This document shows, piece by piece, positions 1 to 8,638 of a DNA stretch of 64,000 bases. The DNA is taken from positions 2,418,001-2,482,000 of the forward strand of contig NZ_JANADK010000001.1 in the NCBI RefSeq assembly GCF_024199795.1. Direction: 5' to 3'. Position numbers and translations under genes: made by a program. The notes below the pieces were generated by a model. It did no database searches. It had not been told where the DNA came from and saw only the letters and a program-made list of their open reading frames with translations. This DNA is from Bradyrhizobium sp. CCGB01 (GTDB lineage: Bacteria; Pseudomonadota; Alphaproteobacteria; Rhizobiales; Xanthobacteraceae). Numbering within the stretch: position 1 is the first letter of the stretch; each line of letters starts with the position of its first letter.

Positions 1-630
1 CCACGAGCCGCCGCCAGAGCTCCAGCGGAAATTCGTGAACAGGCGGAAGAACAATTCGCCGAAGAAGCCGACCACGCCGGCGATGATGACGGCGACGACC
101 ATGAGCTGCACGTCGCCGTTCTTGATGTGGGTCAGCTCGTGGCCCAGCACCGCCTCGACCTCCTTGTCGTTCAGCGCATTGAGGAGACCGGTGGTCACGG
201 TGATCGAATATTGCCGCGGGTTGAGGCCGGTCGCGAACGCGTTCAGCGCCGGGCTCTCCATGATCTTCAGCTTCGGCATGGTGATGCCGCGCGAGATGCA
301 GAGGTTTTCGAGCAGATTGTAGAGCCTCGGCTCTTCCTGCCGGGTGACGTTGTGGCCGCCGGTCACCGCGTCGATCATCGACTGGTGGAAGAAATAGGCG
401 ATCACGATCCACACCGCCGCCACGACCGTCGCAACGGGCGCGGCGACTTTCAGATCCTGGAAGGCGTGGCTCAGGTAGAAGGCGACGGTCCGGTTGCCGT
501 CGATGAGGACTTCGGCGACCAGCGCGCCGGCATAGACCAGCACGTAGACCAGCGCGAACAGGCCGGCGAGCAGCAGCATCGAACGAAACTTGTTCGAGGC
601 GATGTGCGTGTAGAGACCATACGCGGCCAT
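1..630 (-). CDS. M48 family metallopeptidase, HtpX-like (partial, C-terminus outside window)
   Basis: The reverse strand reads from an ATG at 630 to the window edge without a stop, giving the first 210 residues. The N-terminal part has two hydrophobic segments (about residues 16-42 and 60-80). They are followed by a zinc-protease core with HELTH, the HExxH zinc site, at about residue 165, and then another hydrophobic stretch. This is the layout of membrane-bound M48 proteases of the HtpX type, which degrade damaged membrane proteins from the cytoplasmic side. The lemA gene ends 32 bases upstream on the same strand, a pairing often seen for M48 proteases. The third zinc ligand and C-terminus cannot be seen. 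Confidence 0.85.
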   Translation of the reverse strand, partial: MAAYGLYTHIASNKFRSMLLLAGLFALVYVLVYAGALVAEVLIDGNRTVAFYLSHAFQDLKVAAPVATVVAAVWIVIAYFFHQSMIDAVTGGHNVTRQEEPRLYNLLENLCISRGITMPKLKIMESPALNAFATGLNPRQYSITVTTGLLNALNDKEVEAVLGHELTHIKNGDVQLMVVAVIIAGVVGFFGELFFRLFTNFRWSSGGGSW

Positions 631-662
631 GACGCGATGCCCTGCCGGCCTATCGGCTCAAC

Positions 663-1223
663 TCAGAACTTCACCTGAGGCGTGGCCTCGACTTCGGTGC
701 GGCTGGCGCCGAGATCGAAGAAGTCCTTCTTGGTGAAGCCGAACATGCCGGCGAACAAGGCGGCGGGCATCTGCTGGATGCCGGTGTTGTATTCCTGGAC
801 CGCGTTGTTGAAGAAACGGCGGCTCGCCGCGATCTTGTTCTCGAGGTCGGAGAGCTCGCTGGCGAGCTGCTGGAAGTTGGCGTTGGCCTTGAGGTCCGGA
901 TAGGCCTCCGACAGCGCGATCAGCCGGCCGAGCGCGCCGGAGAGCTGGTTCTCGGCGGCGGACACCTGCGCCGGCCCCTGCGCCGACATCGCCGAATTGC
1001 GCGCCTTGATGACGTCGTCGAGCGTGCCGCGCTCATGCGAGGCATAGCCCTTCACCGTCTCGACCAGGTTCGGGATCAGATCGTGGCGCTGCTTGAGCTG
1101 CACGTCGATGTCGGCAAAGGCCTGGCCGACGCGCTGGCCCAGCGCCACCAGGCGGTTGTAGGCGCTGAACGCCAGGAACACGAGGACGACGATGACGCCG
1201 AGAACGATCCAGCCGGTCGACAT
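663..1223 (-). CDS. lemA: LemA family protein
   Basis: This 186-residue protein has one N-terminal membrane segment (about residues 4-20). The LemA core follows, recognisable from the YNRLVALGQRV and QRHDLIPNLVETVKGYA-type stretches and from long amphipathic helices. LemA proteins are membrane-anchored helical bundles of unsettled function that usually sit beside membrane proteases or other membrane proteins. Here the gene lies directly upstream of the HtpX-like protease on the same strand, so the two are probably co-transcribed. The ATG at 1223 is preceded by an AGGAG-type ribosome binding site. Length and sequence are typical of the family. Confidence 0.93.
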   Translation of the reverse strand: MSTGWIVLGVIVVLVFLAFSAYNRLVALGQRVGQAFADIDVQLKQRHDLIPNLVETVKGYASHERGTLDDVIKARNSAMSAQGPAQVSAAENQLSGALGRLIALSEAYPDLKANANFQQLASELSDLENKIAASRRFFNNAVQEYNTGIQQMPAALFAGMFGFTKKDFFDLGASRTEVEATPQVKF

Positions 1224-1358
1224 GGAGAACTCCTGAAGGGGGAAGAAGGCGGGCGCAGCCTAGACCAAATTGGCGCAGGATGAGAGCCCGGCGCAGGGGA
1301 GGTAAGACTTGGTCGAATGGGGCGCCATCCGAGTTCAAGGCGAAAGCGCCGGACGAGG

Positions 1359-2339
1359 TTAACTTTCGGACATGATGACGTCGCCCCAGCGCCAGCGCCG
1401 GGCGTTCGCGTAGGCGGCCTTGTCGCGTCGCGGGACTTTTGTGATGGCGAGGCCGCCCCCGGTGCAGAGCTTTGCCGCGATCTCGGCCTTGCCGATATCC
1501 GGCGGCGCCACCACGCGCGCGGCGCGCGTTGCGGGCGGCGCGCGGGTCAGGGCGATGTAGATGAAGCGCTCGTCCTCGAACGGCACGTCGGCGCCCTTGA
1601 TCTGGCGGTGTGCTTGGGAGCGCGGCAGGCGCTGGCTGAAATGGCACCAGTCGGGCGCTGCGAGCGGGCAGGGCTTTTCGTGCGGGCACGGCGCAGCGAC
1701 GTACGCACCAGCCGCGATCAGTTGCTGGCGCAGGGCGAGGATGCGGGCATAGCCGGCGGGCGTGCCGGGTTCGATCACGACCAGCGCGTGGCGTGCCTTG
1801 GCCCACATCACCTCCGCGAGCTTGCGCTGGTCGGCCTCGCCGAGCTCGCCGACGATGTAGCTGGCAACGACGAGATCGGCTTGCGAGACCTCGGCGAGGT
1901 TCGCACCGGCGTCGCCCGGCAGATAGCGGCAATCGGCCAGACGCGTGCTGTCGCGCGCCAGTTCGAGCGCGAGCCGGCTGAGCGTGGCGTTGGCATCGAG
2001 CAGCGTGAAATCCTGCAGCGAGGAGAACGCCTCCGCGGCGGCCCAGCTCGCGGTGCCCGGACCCGCGCCGACGTCGAGCAGTGTTTCCGGAGCGAGATCC
2101 GGGGCGATCTCGGTCAGCGCATTCAGGCTTGCGGCCACGGCCGCATAGGTCGCCGGCATGCGTGCCAGCGCATAGGCGAGCGCATCGGCCTCCGACTTGA
2201 TCGTGCCGGAGCCGCCGCCTGCGCGGTAGGTGGTCGAGATTTTCTGCGATCGCTGCGCAGCGTCGGTGCGCGAAAAGCCCTGGAGCCTGGCGTCGAGGGC
2301 GGCTTTCAGTTCGGCGGGGAGGGTGGGAGAAATCATCAT
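1359..2339 (-). CDS. Rsm22-like small ribosomal subunit methyltransferase
   Basis: This 326-residue protein has an SAM-binding motif LLDVGAGPGTASWAA near residue 88. It has a C-terminal cysteine/histidine cluster (CPHEKPCPL, then DWCHF) and the FEDERFIYIALTR block typical of the Rsm22 family. The mitochondrial relatives (Rsm22/METTL17) assist small-subunit ribosome assembly. The human protein has been reported to bind an iron-sulfur cluster through such cysteines. Two adjacent ATG codons at 2339 and 2336 are both possible starts, and no good ribosome binding site is visible. A palindromic repeat begins only six bases upstream of the start, so transcription probably comes through from smc. Confidence 0.85.
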   Translation of the reverse strand: MMISPTLPAELKAALDARLQGFSRTDAAQRSQKISTTYRAGGGSGTIKSEADALAYALARMPATYAAVAASLNALTEIAPDLAPETLLDVGAGPGTASWAAAEAFSSLQDFTLLDANATLSRLALELARDSTRLADCRYLPGDAGANLAEVSQADLVVASYIVGELGEADQRKLAEVMWAKARHALVVIEPGTPAGYARILALRQQLIAAGAYVAAPCPHEKPCPLAAPDWCHFSQRLPRSQAHRQIKGADVPFEDERFIYIALTRAPPATRAARVVAPPDIGKAEIAAKLCTGGGLAITKVPRRDKAAYANARRWRWGDVIMSES

Positions 2340-2344
2340 CCGCG

Positions 2345-2453
2345 GTCATGCCCCGCGCAGGCGGGGCATCCAGTACTCCGAGACAGTGCCGTCAACCGAG
2401 AAGCCGCGGCGTACTGGATCATCCGCCTTCGCGGATGATGACGTCAATGGGGG
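2345..2453. repeat. Palindromic intergenic repeat, 'CAGTACTCCGAGACAGT' family, copy 1
   Basis: The ends are GTCATGCCCCGCGCAGGC and its degenerate complement. The inner arms carry CCAGTACTCCGAGACAGT and GCCGCGGCGTACTGGATC. A second copy with the same internal order lies at 59085-59184. The element lies between smc and the Rsm22-like gene and can fold into a long imperfect hairpin. No protein-coding content is evident. Confidence 0.8.
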
Positions 2454-2469
2454 CGCGACGACTTCGGTC

Positions 2470-5400
2470 TCACGCCACGTTCTGGTCGAGGATGTCCACG
2501 GCCTCAGACAGGCTCACCGACACCAGTTGCGACACGCCGCGTTCGGCCATGGTGACGCCGAACAGGCGGTTCATCCGCGCCATCGTGATCGGGTTGTGCG
2601 TGATGATGACGAACCGCGTGTCGGTCGAGCTGGTCATCTCGTGCAGCAGGTTGCAGTACCGTTCGACGTTGTGGTCGTCGAGCGGCGCGTCGACTTCGTC
2701 CAGCACGCAGATCGGCGAAGGGTTGGTCAAGAACACGGCGAAGATCAGCGCCATCGCGGTCAGCGCCTGCTCGCCGCCCGAGAGCAGCGACAGCGTCTGC
2801 GGCTTCTTGCCCGGGGGCTTGGCGATGATTTCGAGACCGGCTTCCAGCGGGTCGTCGCTCTCGATCAGATGCAGCGCGGCTTCGCCGCCGCCGAACAGCT
2901 CGACGAACAGGCGCTTGAAGTGGTTGTTGACGACCTCGAACGAGGTCAGGAGCCGCTCGCGCGCCTCCTTGTTGAGGCTCTGGATGCCCTGGCGCAGCCG
3001 CTTGATGGCTTCGACGAGGTCGTCGCGTTCGGTGACGAGACCGGTGTGCTGGGTCTCGACCTCGCGCAGCTCTTCCTCGGCGCGCAGGTTCACCGCGCCC
3101 AGGCGCTCGCGGTCGCGGCGCATCTTTTCGAGGTCTTCCTCGATGTCGTGCAGCGGCGGCAGCTCGGCGCCGGGCTCGAGCTCGGCGAGGCCGGCGACGG
3201 CCTGCGGCTCGACTTCGAGCATGTCGCGGATCTCGCGCTCGATGTCCTCGAGCCGGCGCCGTGCGCCTTCCATGCGCTCCTCGGCGCGGGCGGTGGCCTC
3301 GCGGGAACTCGACAGCGCTTCGAGGGTCAATTTCGCGACGCGATCGGTTTCGGCCATCGCGGTCTCCGCCGAGGCGAGCGCGTCGGCGGCCATGCGGCGG
3401 TCGTTTTCCGCGTATTCGATCTCGGTGATCAGCGCGCTGCGCTTCTCGGCGAACACGGCGGGCGCGTTTTCGAGATCGCTGCGCTCGATCGAGACCTCGG
3501 TGATACGGGTCTGGATGGTGTCGATGTGGGAAGCCGCGCTCTCCTTGCGGTTCTGCCACTCGGTGCGTTCGGCGAGGATCGCCTGCACGCGGCGGTCGGC
3601 GAGCTCGGCCTCGCGCGCCAGCGCCTGCGCCTCGGCGCGGACCTGCGCGGCCACGCGGCGATGGCCCTCGATGTCGCTGCGGACGGCGGCGAGACGGGTC
3701 TCGGTGTCCTCGCTCGACGGCAGTTCGGTGATGCCGGCCTCGGCGTATTCGTAGGCGGCCTCGGCCTCGGCGCGGTCGGCGGCGAGGCGGCTGTGCGCTT
3801 CGGACAGCGTCGCCTTGCGCGCGGCGTGGCGGCTGATCTCGCGCTCGGCGGTAGCATGGCGCTCACGCGCGACGTTCAGCTCGCGCTGCGCGGCGCGCCA
3901 GGCTTCGCGGCTGGCACCTTCGGTGCTGGCGGCCATCTGCAGCTCGGACTCGGCATTCTCCAGCGCCTGACGCTTGATCTGCGCGTCGATGCGGGCCTGC
4001 TCCAGTTCGTTCTCGATGTCGACGAGGCGGGCGCGTTCGGCGAGGCGCCGTGCGGCGCCAGTCGGGGCGTGAGCCGCCGCGACAAAGCCGTCCCAGCGCC
4101 AGACGTCGCCTTCGGGCGAGACCAGCCGCTGGCCGGTCTTGAGCTGCGAGACCAGCTCGGCACCGCGCTCGCGCGGCACCACGCCGATCTGCGCCAGGCG
4201 GCGCGCCAGCTCGGCGGGCGCCTGAACGTGGTTGGCAAGCGGCACGACGCCTTCGGGCAGCTCCGGATCGCCGTCGGTGACGCCGGCGTTGGTCCAGCGC
4301 ATCGGCGCCGACGGATCGACCGGCGCGTCGAGATCGTCGCCGAGCGCGGCGCCGATTGCCTTTTCAAAACCCTTGTCGACGGTGATGCCGTCGATGATCG
4401 GCGGCCACAGATTCTTGGTCTCGCCGTTGACGATCTTGGAGATCGTGCGCGCCTCGGTGTCGAGCCGCTGCACGCGCTTGTCGGCTTCGACCAGCGGCGA
4501 GCGCGAGGATTCCAGCGTCTGGCGCGCGGCGACATGCGCGGCTTCGCTCGCCTGTGCTGCGGCTTCGGAAGCGGCCAGCGTCTGCTCGGCGGTCTCGACC
4601 GTCGCGGTCAGCTCGTCGAGATCGCCGAAACCGCCGGTCTCGGCGGCGAGCTTCTGCTCTTCCGCGGCGACATTGGCGATCTCCTGATCGAGACGGGCGA
4701 GCTTGTCGCGGTGGGTGCGGACGTTGGCCTCGAGCTGGTTGCGCTTGGCGGTGAGGTCGGCGAGCGCGGTGGTGAGCTCGGCGAACTGCTGCTCGGTTTC
4801 GGTCAGCACCGCCTCGGCTTCGCCGACGCGCTCGTCGACGCCGGAGCGCTTCTCGACGCGCGACTTGATCTCTTCCTTCAGCTCGGCGTCTTCGGTGTCG
4901 AGCCGCTGCAGCGCGACGTCGGCGTCCATGGTCTGCTGCTGGGCGCGGGAGATGTCGCCTTCGAACTGGGCGAGGCGGCGCTCGAGCTCGGCGACGCGCT
5001 CCTTGGCGCGCTCTTCCTCGCGGTCGAGCAACTCGCGGGCATTGGTGAGGCGCTGCAGCCCGGCCGCGGCGCGTGCTTCGGCATCGCGCAACGCCGGCAT
5101 TTCGGCGGCGCGGATCGCCTGGATGCGGGCGGCTTCAGCCTGGTGCTGGGTGCGCTCGGCCATCTCGCGGACGGCGAGGTCATGGGTCTGGCCGGATTCG
5201 TTGACGTCGGCATGGGCGCCGATCCAGCGCAGGTGGAACAGCGTGGCTTCGGCCTTGCGGACCTTGGCCGCGACCTCGCGATAGCGCACCGCCTGGCGGG
5301 CCTGCTTCTTCAGGCCTTCCATCTGGCCTCCGAGCTGGCCGATCACGTCCTCGACGCGGGTGAGGTTGGTTTCGGCGGCCTTCAGCCGCAGCTCGGCTTC

Positions 5401-5934
5401 GTGGCGGCGGGCATGCAGGCCGGCAACGCCGGCGGCATCTTCCAGCACGCGGCGGCGCTGCTCGGGCTTGGCCTGGATGATCTCGCCGATCTTGCCCTGG
5501 TGGACGAGGGCCGGCGAGCGCGCGCCGGTGGCGGCGTCGGCGAACAGGATCTGCACGTCGCGGGCGCGGACGTCGCGGCCGTTGATGCGATAGACCGAGC
5601 CGGCCTCGCGCTCGATGCGGCGGGAGATTTCGAGCAGCTGGCTGTCGTTCATCGCCGCCGGCGCGGTGCGATCGGCATTGTCGATCGTCATCGTCACTTC
5701 GGCGTGGTTGCGCGCAGGACGGTTGCCGGAGCCGGCGAAGATCACCGCGTCCATGTCGGCGGCGCGCAGCGACTTGTACGAGGTCTCACCCATCGCCCAG
5801 CGCAGCGCCTCGACGAGATTCGACTTGCCGCAGCCGTTGGGGCCGACCACGCCGGTCAGGCCGGGCTCGATGACGAAGTCCGTGGGCTCAACGAAGGACT
5901 TGAAGCCGTGAAGGCGCAGGCGGGTGATTTTCAT
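2470..5934 (-). CDS. smc: Chromosome segregation ATPase SMC
   Basis: This 1154-residue SMC protein has the Walker A motif GPNGCGKS at residues 31-38. Long coiled coils flank a hinge region in the middle (roughly residues 500-650). The C-terminal head carries the LLSGGEQALTAMALIFAV signature and the Walker B/D-loop CVLDEVDAPLDDHNVERYC. It should form the ATP-driven condensin ring with ScpA and ScpB, which are not in this window. An in-frame GTG lies two codons upstream, but the ATG at 5934 gives the usual MKITRLRLHGFKSF start. The gene stands downstream of the dsbA-like gene in the same direction, with about 217 bases between them. Length is normal. Confidence 0.97.
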   Translation of the reverse strand: MKITRLRLHGFKSFVEPTDFVIEPGLTGVVGPNGCGKSNLVEALRWAMGETSYKSLRAADMDAVIFAGSGNRPARNHAEVTMTIDNADRTAPAAMNDSQLLEISRRIEREAGSVYRINGRDVRARDVQILFADAATGARSPALVHQGKIGEIIQAKPEQRRRVLEDAAGVAGLHARRHEAELRLKAAETNLTRVEDVIGQLGGQMEGLKKQARQAVRYREVAAKVRKAEATLFHLRWIGAHADVNESGQTHDLAVREMAERTQHQAEAARIQAIRAAEMPALRDAEARAAAGLQRLTNARELLDREEERAKERVAELERRLAQFEGDISRAQQQTMDADVALQRLDTEDAELKEEIKSRVEKRSGVDERVGEAEAVLTETEQQFAELTTALADLTAKRNQLEANVRTHRDKLARLDQEIANVAAEEQKLAAETGGFGDLDELTATVETAEQTLAASEAAAQASEAAHVAARQTLESSRSPLVEADKRVQRLDTEARTISKIVNGETKNLWPPIIDGITVDKGFEKAIGAALGDDLDAPVDPSAPMRWTNAGVTDGDPELPEGVVPLANHVQAPAELARRLAQIGVVPRERGAELVSQLKTGQRLVSPEGDVWRWDGFVAAAHAPTGAARRLAERARLVDIENELEQARIDAQIKRQALENAESELQMAASTEGASREAWRAAQRELNVARERHATAEREISRHAARKATLSEAHSRLAADRAEAEAAYEYAEAGITELPSSEDTETRLAAVRSDIEGHRRVAAQVRAEAQALAREAELADRRVQAILAERTEWQNRKESAASHIDTIQTRITEVSIERSDLENAPAVFAEKRSALITEIEYAENDRRMAADALASAETAMAETDRVAKLTLEALSSSREATARAEERMEGARRRLEDIEREIRDMLEVEPQAVAGLAELEPGAELPPLHDIEEDLEKMRRDRERLGAVNLRAEEELREVETQHTGLVTERDDLVEAIKRLRQGIQSLNKEARERLLTSFEVVNNHFKRLFVELFGGGEAALHLIESDDPLEAGLEIIAKPPGKKPQTLSLLSGGEQALTAMALIFAVFLTNPSPICVLDEVDAPLDDHNVERYCNLLHEMTSSTDTRFVIITHNPITMARMNRLFGVTMAERGVSQLVSVSLSEAVDILDQNVA

Positions 5935-6151
5935 AAGCACGCATCTCTGTTGGCAGGCGCGAATCCCCCTGCCGGGACAATACCATGGAAGGCAATGTCG
6001 CTATCCGGGCGAGTCGCGCGAGGCGCCTCATGCGGCTGGACAATGGCCGCGGTGCGTCGCGAGGGCAACCGGCGAAACCCGCTTTTCCCAAGGGATTTAT
6101 GCTGGGAAAGATACGGCTTTCGAGATGCGAATCAGGATCTTGACGAGCGAA

Positions 6152-6808
6152 TCAGCTCTTGAGCAGCGGATTGATCTTCTTGGCGAACTCCTCGAACGAG
6201 GCCTCGCCCTTGATCTTCTCGCCGTTGATGAAGAAGGTCGGCGTCGAATCGACCTTCAACACGTCGCTGGCGTATTTCTGGTCGGCGGCGATCTTGTCGA
6301 GCAGCGCCTGGTCCTTCAGGCAGGCCTCGACCTGCTGCTGGGTGAGGCCGGCCTGCTTGCCGATCCGCGTCAGGGTCTCGGTGGTGTTCTTCATCACCCA
6401 GTCGCTCTGCTGGCGGAACAGCATGTCGGTGACCGCGAAGTACTTCTGCGCGTCATCCTTGGCGATGCAGCGCGACAGCATCGAGCCGGCGGCGGCTTTG
6501 ATGTCGAGCGGGAACTCGCGGAAGATGTAACGCACCTTGCCGGTGTCGATGTATTCCGACTTGATCTTGGGGAACACCTGCTCGTTGAACGCTGCGCAAT
6601 GCGGGCAGGTCATCGAGGCGTATTCGGTGATGGTGACGGCGGCATCCTTCGATCCGAGCGCCATGTCGGGCAGCGAGACGGGCTTTGCCACGTCGGCGGC
6701 GACCTGGGCCATGGCTTCCGAGATGAACCGCAGCGGCGAGAGCCCGGCGAGCGCGGCAAGCCCGGTCAGCGACAGCATCGTGGTGAAGGCGCGGCGGGTG
6801 ATGATCAA
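6152..6808 (-). CDS. DsbA family thioredoxin-like thiol oxidoreductase, Tat-type leader
   Basis: The mature domain carries a CPHC active site in TEYASMTCPHCAAFNEQVF and the cis-proline loop STPTFFINGEKIKGE. These mark a periplasmic DsbA/Com1-type oxidoreductase that forms or exchanges disulfides. I prefer a TTG start at 6808, giving 218 residues, because GGGAG lies about six bases upstream. The resulting N-terminus ITRRAFTTML followed by a hydrophobic stretch matches a twin-arginine signal. A longer frame back to an ATG at 6940 would bury this leader behind about 44 non-conserved residues. The neighbours DUF721 and mutY suit a conserved alphaproteobacterial cluster, which is an inference. Confidence 0.88.
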   Translation of the reverse strand: MIITRRAFTTMLSLTGLAALAGLSPLRFISEAMAQVAADVAKPVSLPDMALGSKDAAVTITEYASMTCPHCAAFNEQVFPKIKSEYIDTGKVRYIFREFPLDIKAAAGSMLSRCIAKDDAQKYFAVTDMLFRQQSDWVMKNTTETLTRIGKQAGLTQQQVEACLKDQALLDKIAADQKYASDVLKVDSTPTFFINGEKIKGEASFEEFAKKINPLLKS

Positions 6809-6936
6809 GGTCGGCTCCCGGGATTGGCGTGGTGTCGCCCGAGGTTCCCGCCCGGGCGGCCTGTCGCTAGCTTGAAACGTCGTTTGAGGCAATGGCGAGC
6901 CGCGACAACAGGTCCAGATTAGCCCGGGAATGAGGC

Positions 6937-7428
6937 TCAATTTCGCTTGATGGCCGCCCCGAGGCGGGCCAGCGCCGTCTTCAATTCTTCATCTTCGATG
7001 TCTCCCAGGCTTTCGGCCACTTTGGCCACCGATTTGGGATCCGGCGGGCCGGGCCGCGCCCGCCGCCGGGGCCGCGACAGGGGGGCCTGGCGGAAGGCCA
7101 GCTTGCCGACCGCGCTCCAGCCGAAGAAGCGGTTGACCCGCTCCAGGATCACGTCGGCCGAGTGCTGGATCTCCAGCGCCATCGGCCCCTCGACCCGCAG
7201 CACCAGGGTCGCCGGCTCCTGCGGCTGGCCCTCGACCGGCCGGGGCCATTGCATCTTGAGCGGCTCGGCATGGGCCGCGATCTCCGCCCCGGCAATCTGC
7301 GCCCACCGCGTCACCAGCTCGCGCGCCGCAAACCCCTGCTTGGCATAGGCCTCGGCAAAGACGTCGTTGAGCAACAGCGACAGCGGCTTGGCGCTGATGG
7401 GACCGGGCTTGGGAGGGAATTTGGACAT
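6937..7428 (-). CDS. DUF721 / DciA-like protein
   Basis: This 163-residue protein has a DUF721 core including PLSLLLNDVFAEAYAKQGF and LVTRWAQIAGAEIAAHAEPLK, then a beta-rich section and a basic, disordered tail ([12 protein letters not shown]). Members of this family include DciA, the ancestral bacterial loader of the replicative helicase DnaB. It lies between dsbA and the divergent mutY gene. The ATG at 7428 gives the family-typical N-terminus. A role in replication is known for some family members only, so the functional assignment here is an inference from homology. Confidence 0.82.
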   Translation of the reverse strand: MSKFPPKPGPISAKPLSLLLNDVFAEAYAKQGFAARELVTRWAQIAGAEIAAHAEPLKMQWPRPVEGQPQEPATLVLRVEGPMALEIQHSADVILERVNRFFGWSAVGKLAFRQAPLSRPRRRARPGPPDPKSVAKVAESLGDIEDEELKTALARLGAAIKRN

Positions 7429-7535
7429 GGGACCCTTATAGCACTCCCCGGCGATCCACGAAGAAAGACGTGGATGCCCGCGACGCGCGCAGGCATGACG
7501 TGGAGAGGTCAGCGCGTTGCCGCTACAGTGAGAGC

Positions 7536-8633
7536 ATGAGCCCCAGATCCGCCCTCAAGGCCAAGCCGGAACCAGTTCAGTCGGAAGCCTCGTCGCGCCC
7601 GATCGCGCTTCTGCAATGGTACGACCGCCACCGCCGCCGTCTGCCCTGGCGCGCGATGCCCGGCGAGACCTCGGACCCTTACCGTGTCTGGCTGTCGGAG
7701 ATCATGCTGCAGCAGACCACGGTGAAGGCCGTCGGGCCCTATTTCGAAAAGTTCGTCGCGCGCTGGCCCGATGTCACTGCGCTGGGCCGGGCCTCGCAGG
7801 ACGACGTGCTGAGGATGTGGGCCGGGCTCGGCTATTACTCGCGTGCGCGCAATCTCCATGCTTGCGCGGTTGCCGTGACGCGCGACCATGGCGGCGTGTT
7901 TCCGGACACGGAGCAGGGCCTGCGCGCGCTGCCGGGCATCGGGCCCTATACGGCGGCGGCGATCGCGGCGATCGCCTTCGACCGCCACACCATGCCGGTC
8001 GACGGCAATATCGAACGCGTGGTGTCGCGGCTCTTTGCCGTTGAAGACGAGCTCCCGCAGGCAAAGCCGCTGATCCAGCAACTGGCGGCGACACTGCTGG
8101 CGAACTCTCGCGCCGGCGACAGCGCGCAGGCGCTGATGGATCTCGGCGCCTCGATCTGCACGCCGAAGAAGCCGGCCTGCTCACTGTGCCCGTTCAACGA
8201 GGATTGCACGGCGCGTGCGCGAGCGATGCAGGAGACGTTCCCGCGCAAGGCGCCGAAGAAGAGCGGGACGTTGCGGCGCGGCGCCGCCTTCGTGGTGACG
8301 CGCGGCGACGAGCTGCTGGTTCGCTCGCGGCCCGAAAAGGGCCTGCTCGGCGGCATGACGGAAGTGCCCGGCTCGGACTGGCTCGCCGGACAGGAGGACG
8401 CGACAGCGAAGCAGCAGGCGCCGGAACTGAAGGGGCTATCGCGCTGGCAGCGCAAGCTGGGCGTCGTTACCCACGTCTTCACGCATTTTCCGCTGGAGCT
8501 GGTCGTCTACACCGCGAAGGCCGAAGCTCGCACACGCCCTCCCGAGGGCATGCGCTGGGTGCCGATCGCAACCCTTGCCGAAGAGGCGCTGCCCAACGTC
8601 ATGCGCAAGGTGATCGCGCACGCGCTGGGTTGA
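7536..8633 (+). CDS. mutY: A/G-specific adenine DNA glycosylase MutY
   Basis: This 365-residue enzyme removes adenine mispaired with 8-oxoguanine. The helix-hairpin-helix stretch LPGIGPYTAAAIAAIAFDR is followed by the catalytic aspartate in MPVDGNIERV (D156). The glutamate in WLSEIMLQQT (E55) fits the second catalytic position. Cysteines 208, 215, 218 and 224 (C-x6-C-x2-C-x5-C) form the [4Fe-4S] site. A NUDIX-like 8-oxoG recognition domain fills the C-terminal third. The frame extends 22 codons further upstream, but the ATG at 7536 gives the normal N-terminus. The gene is convergent with the GGDEF gene, with only five bases between the stops. Confidence 0.96.
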   Translation: MSPRSALKAKPEPVQSEASSRPIALLQWYDRHRRRLPWRAMPGETSDPYRVWLSEIMLQQTTVKAVGPYFEKFVARWPDVTALGRASQDDVLRMWAGLGYYSRARNLHACAVAVTRDHGGVFPDTEQGLRALPGIGPYTAAAIAAIAFDRHTMPVDGNIERVVSRLFAVEDELPQAKPLIQQLAATLLANSRAGDSAQALMDLGASICTPKKPACSLCPFNEDCTARARAMQETFPRKAPKKSGTLRRGAAFVVTRGDELLVRSRPEKGLLGGMTEVPGSDWLAGQEDATAKQQAPELKGLSRWQRKLGVVTHVFTHFPLELVVYTAKAEARTRPPEGMRWVPIATLAEEALPNVMRKVIAHALG

Positions 8634-8638
8634 AATCC

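Noticed and set aside
2230..6162. A 1310-residue open frame on the plus strand across smc
   Set aside because: It mirrors smc on the opposite strand. GC-rich third positions create long antisense frames, and the translation is low-complexity (runs of R, G, D, L) with no domain, whereas smc has all its motifs.
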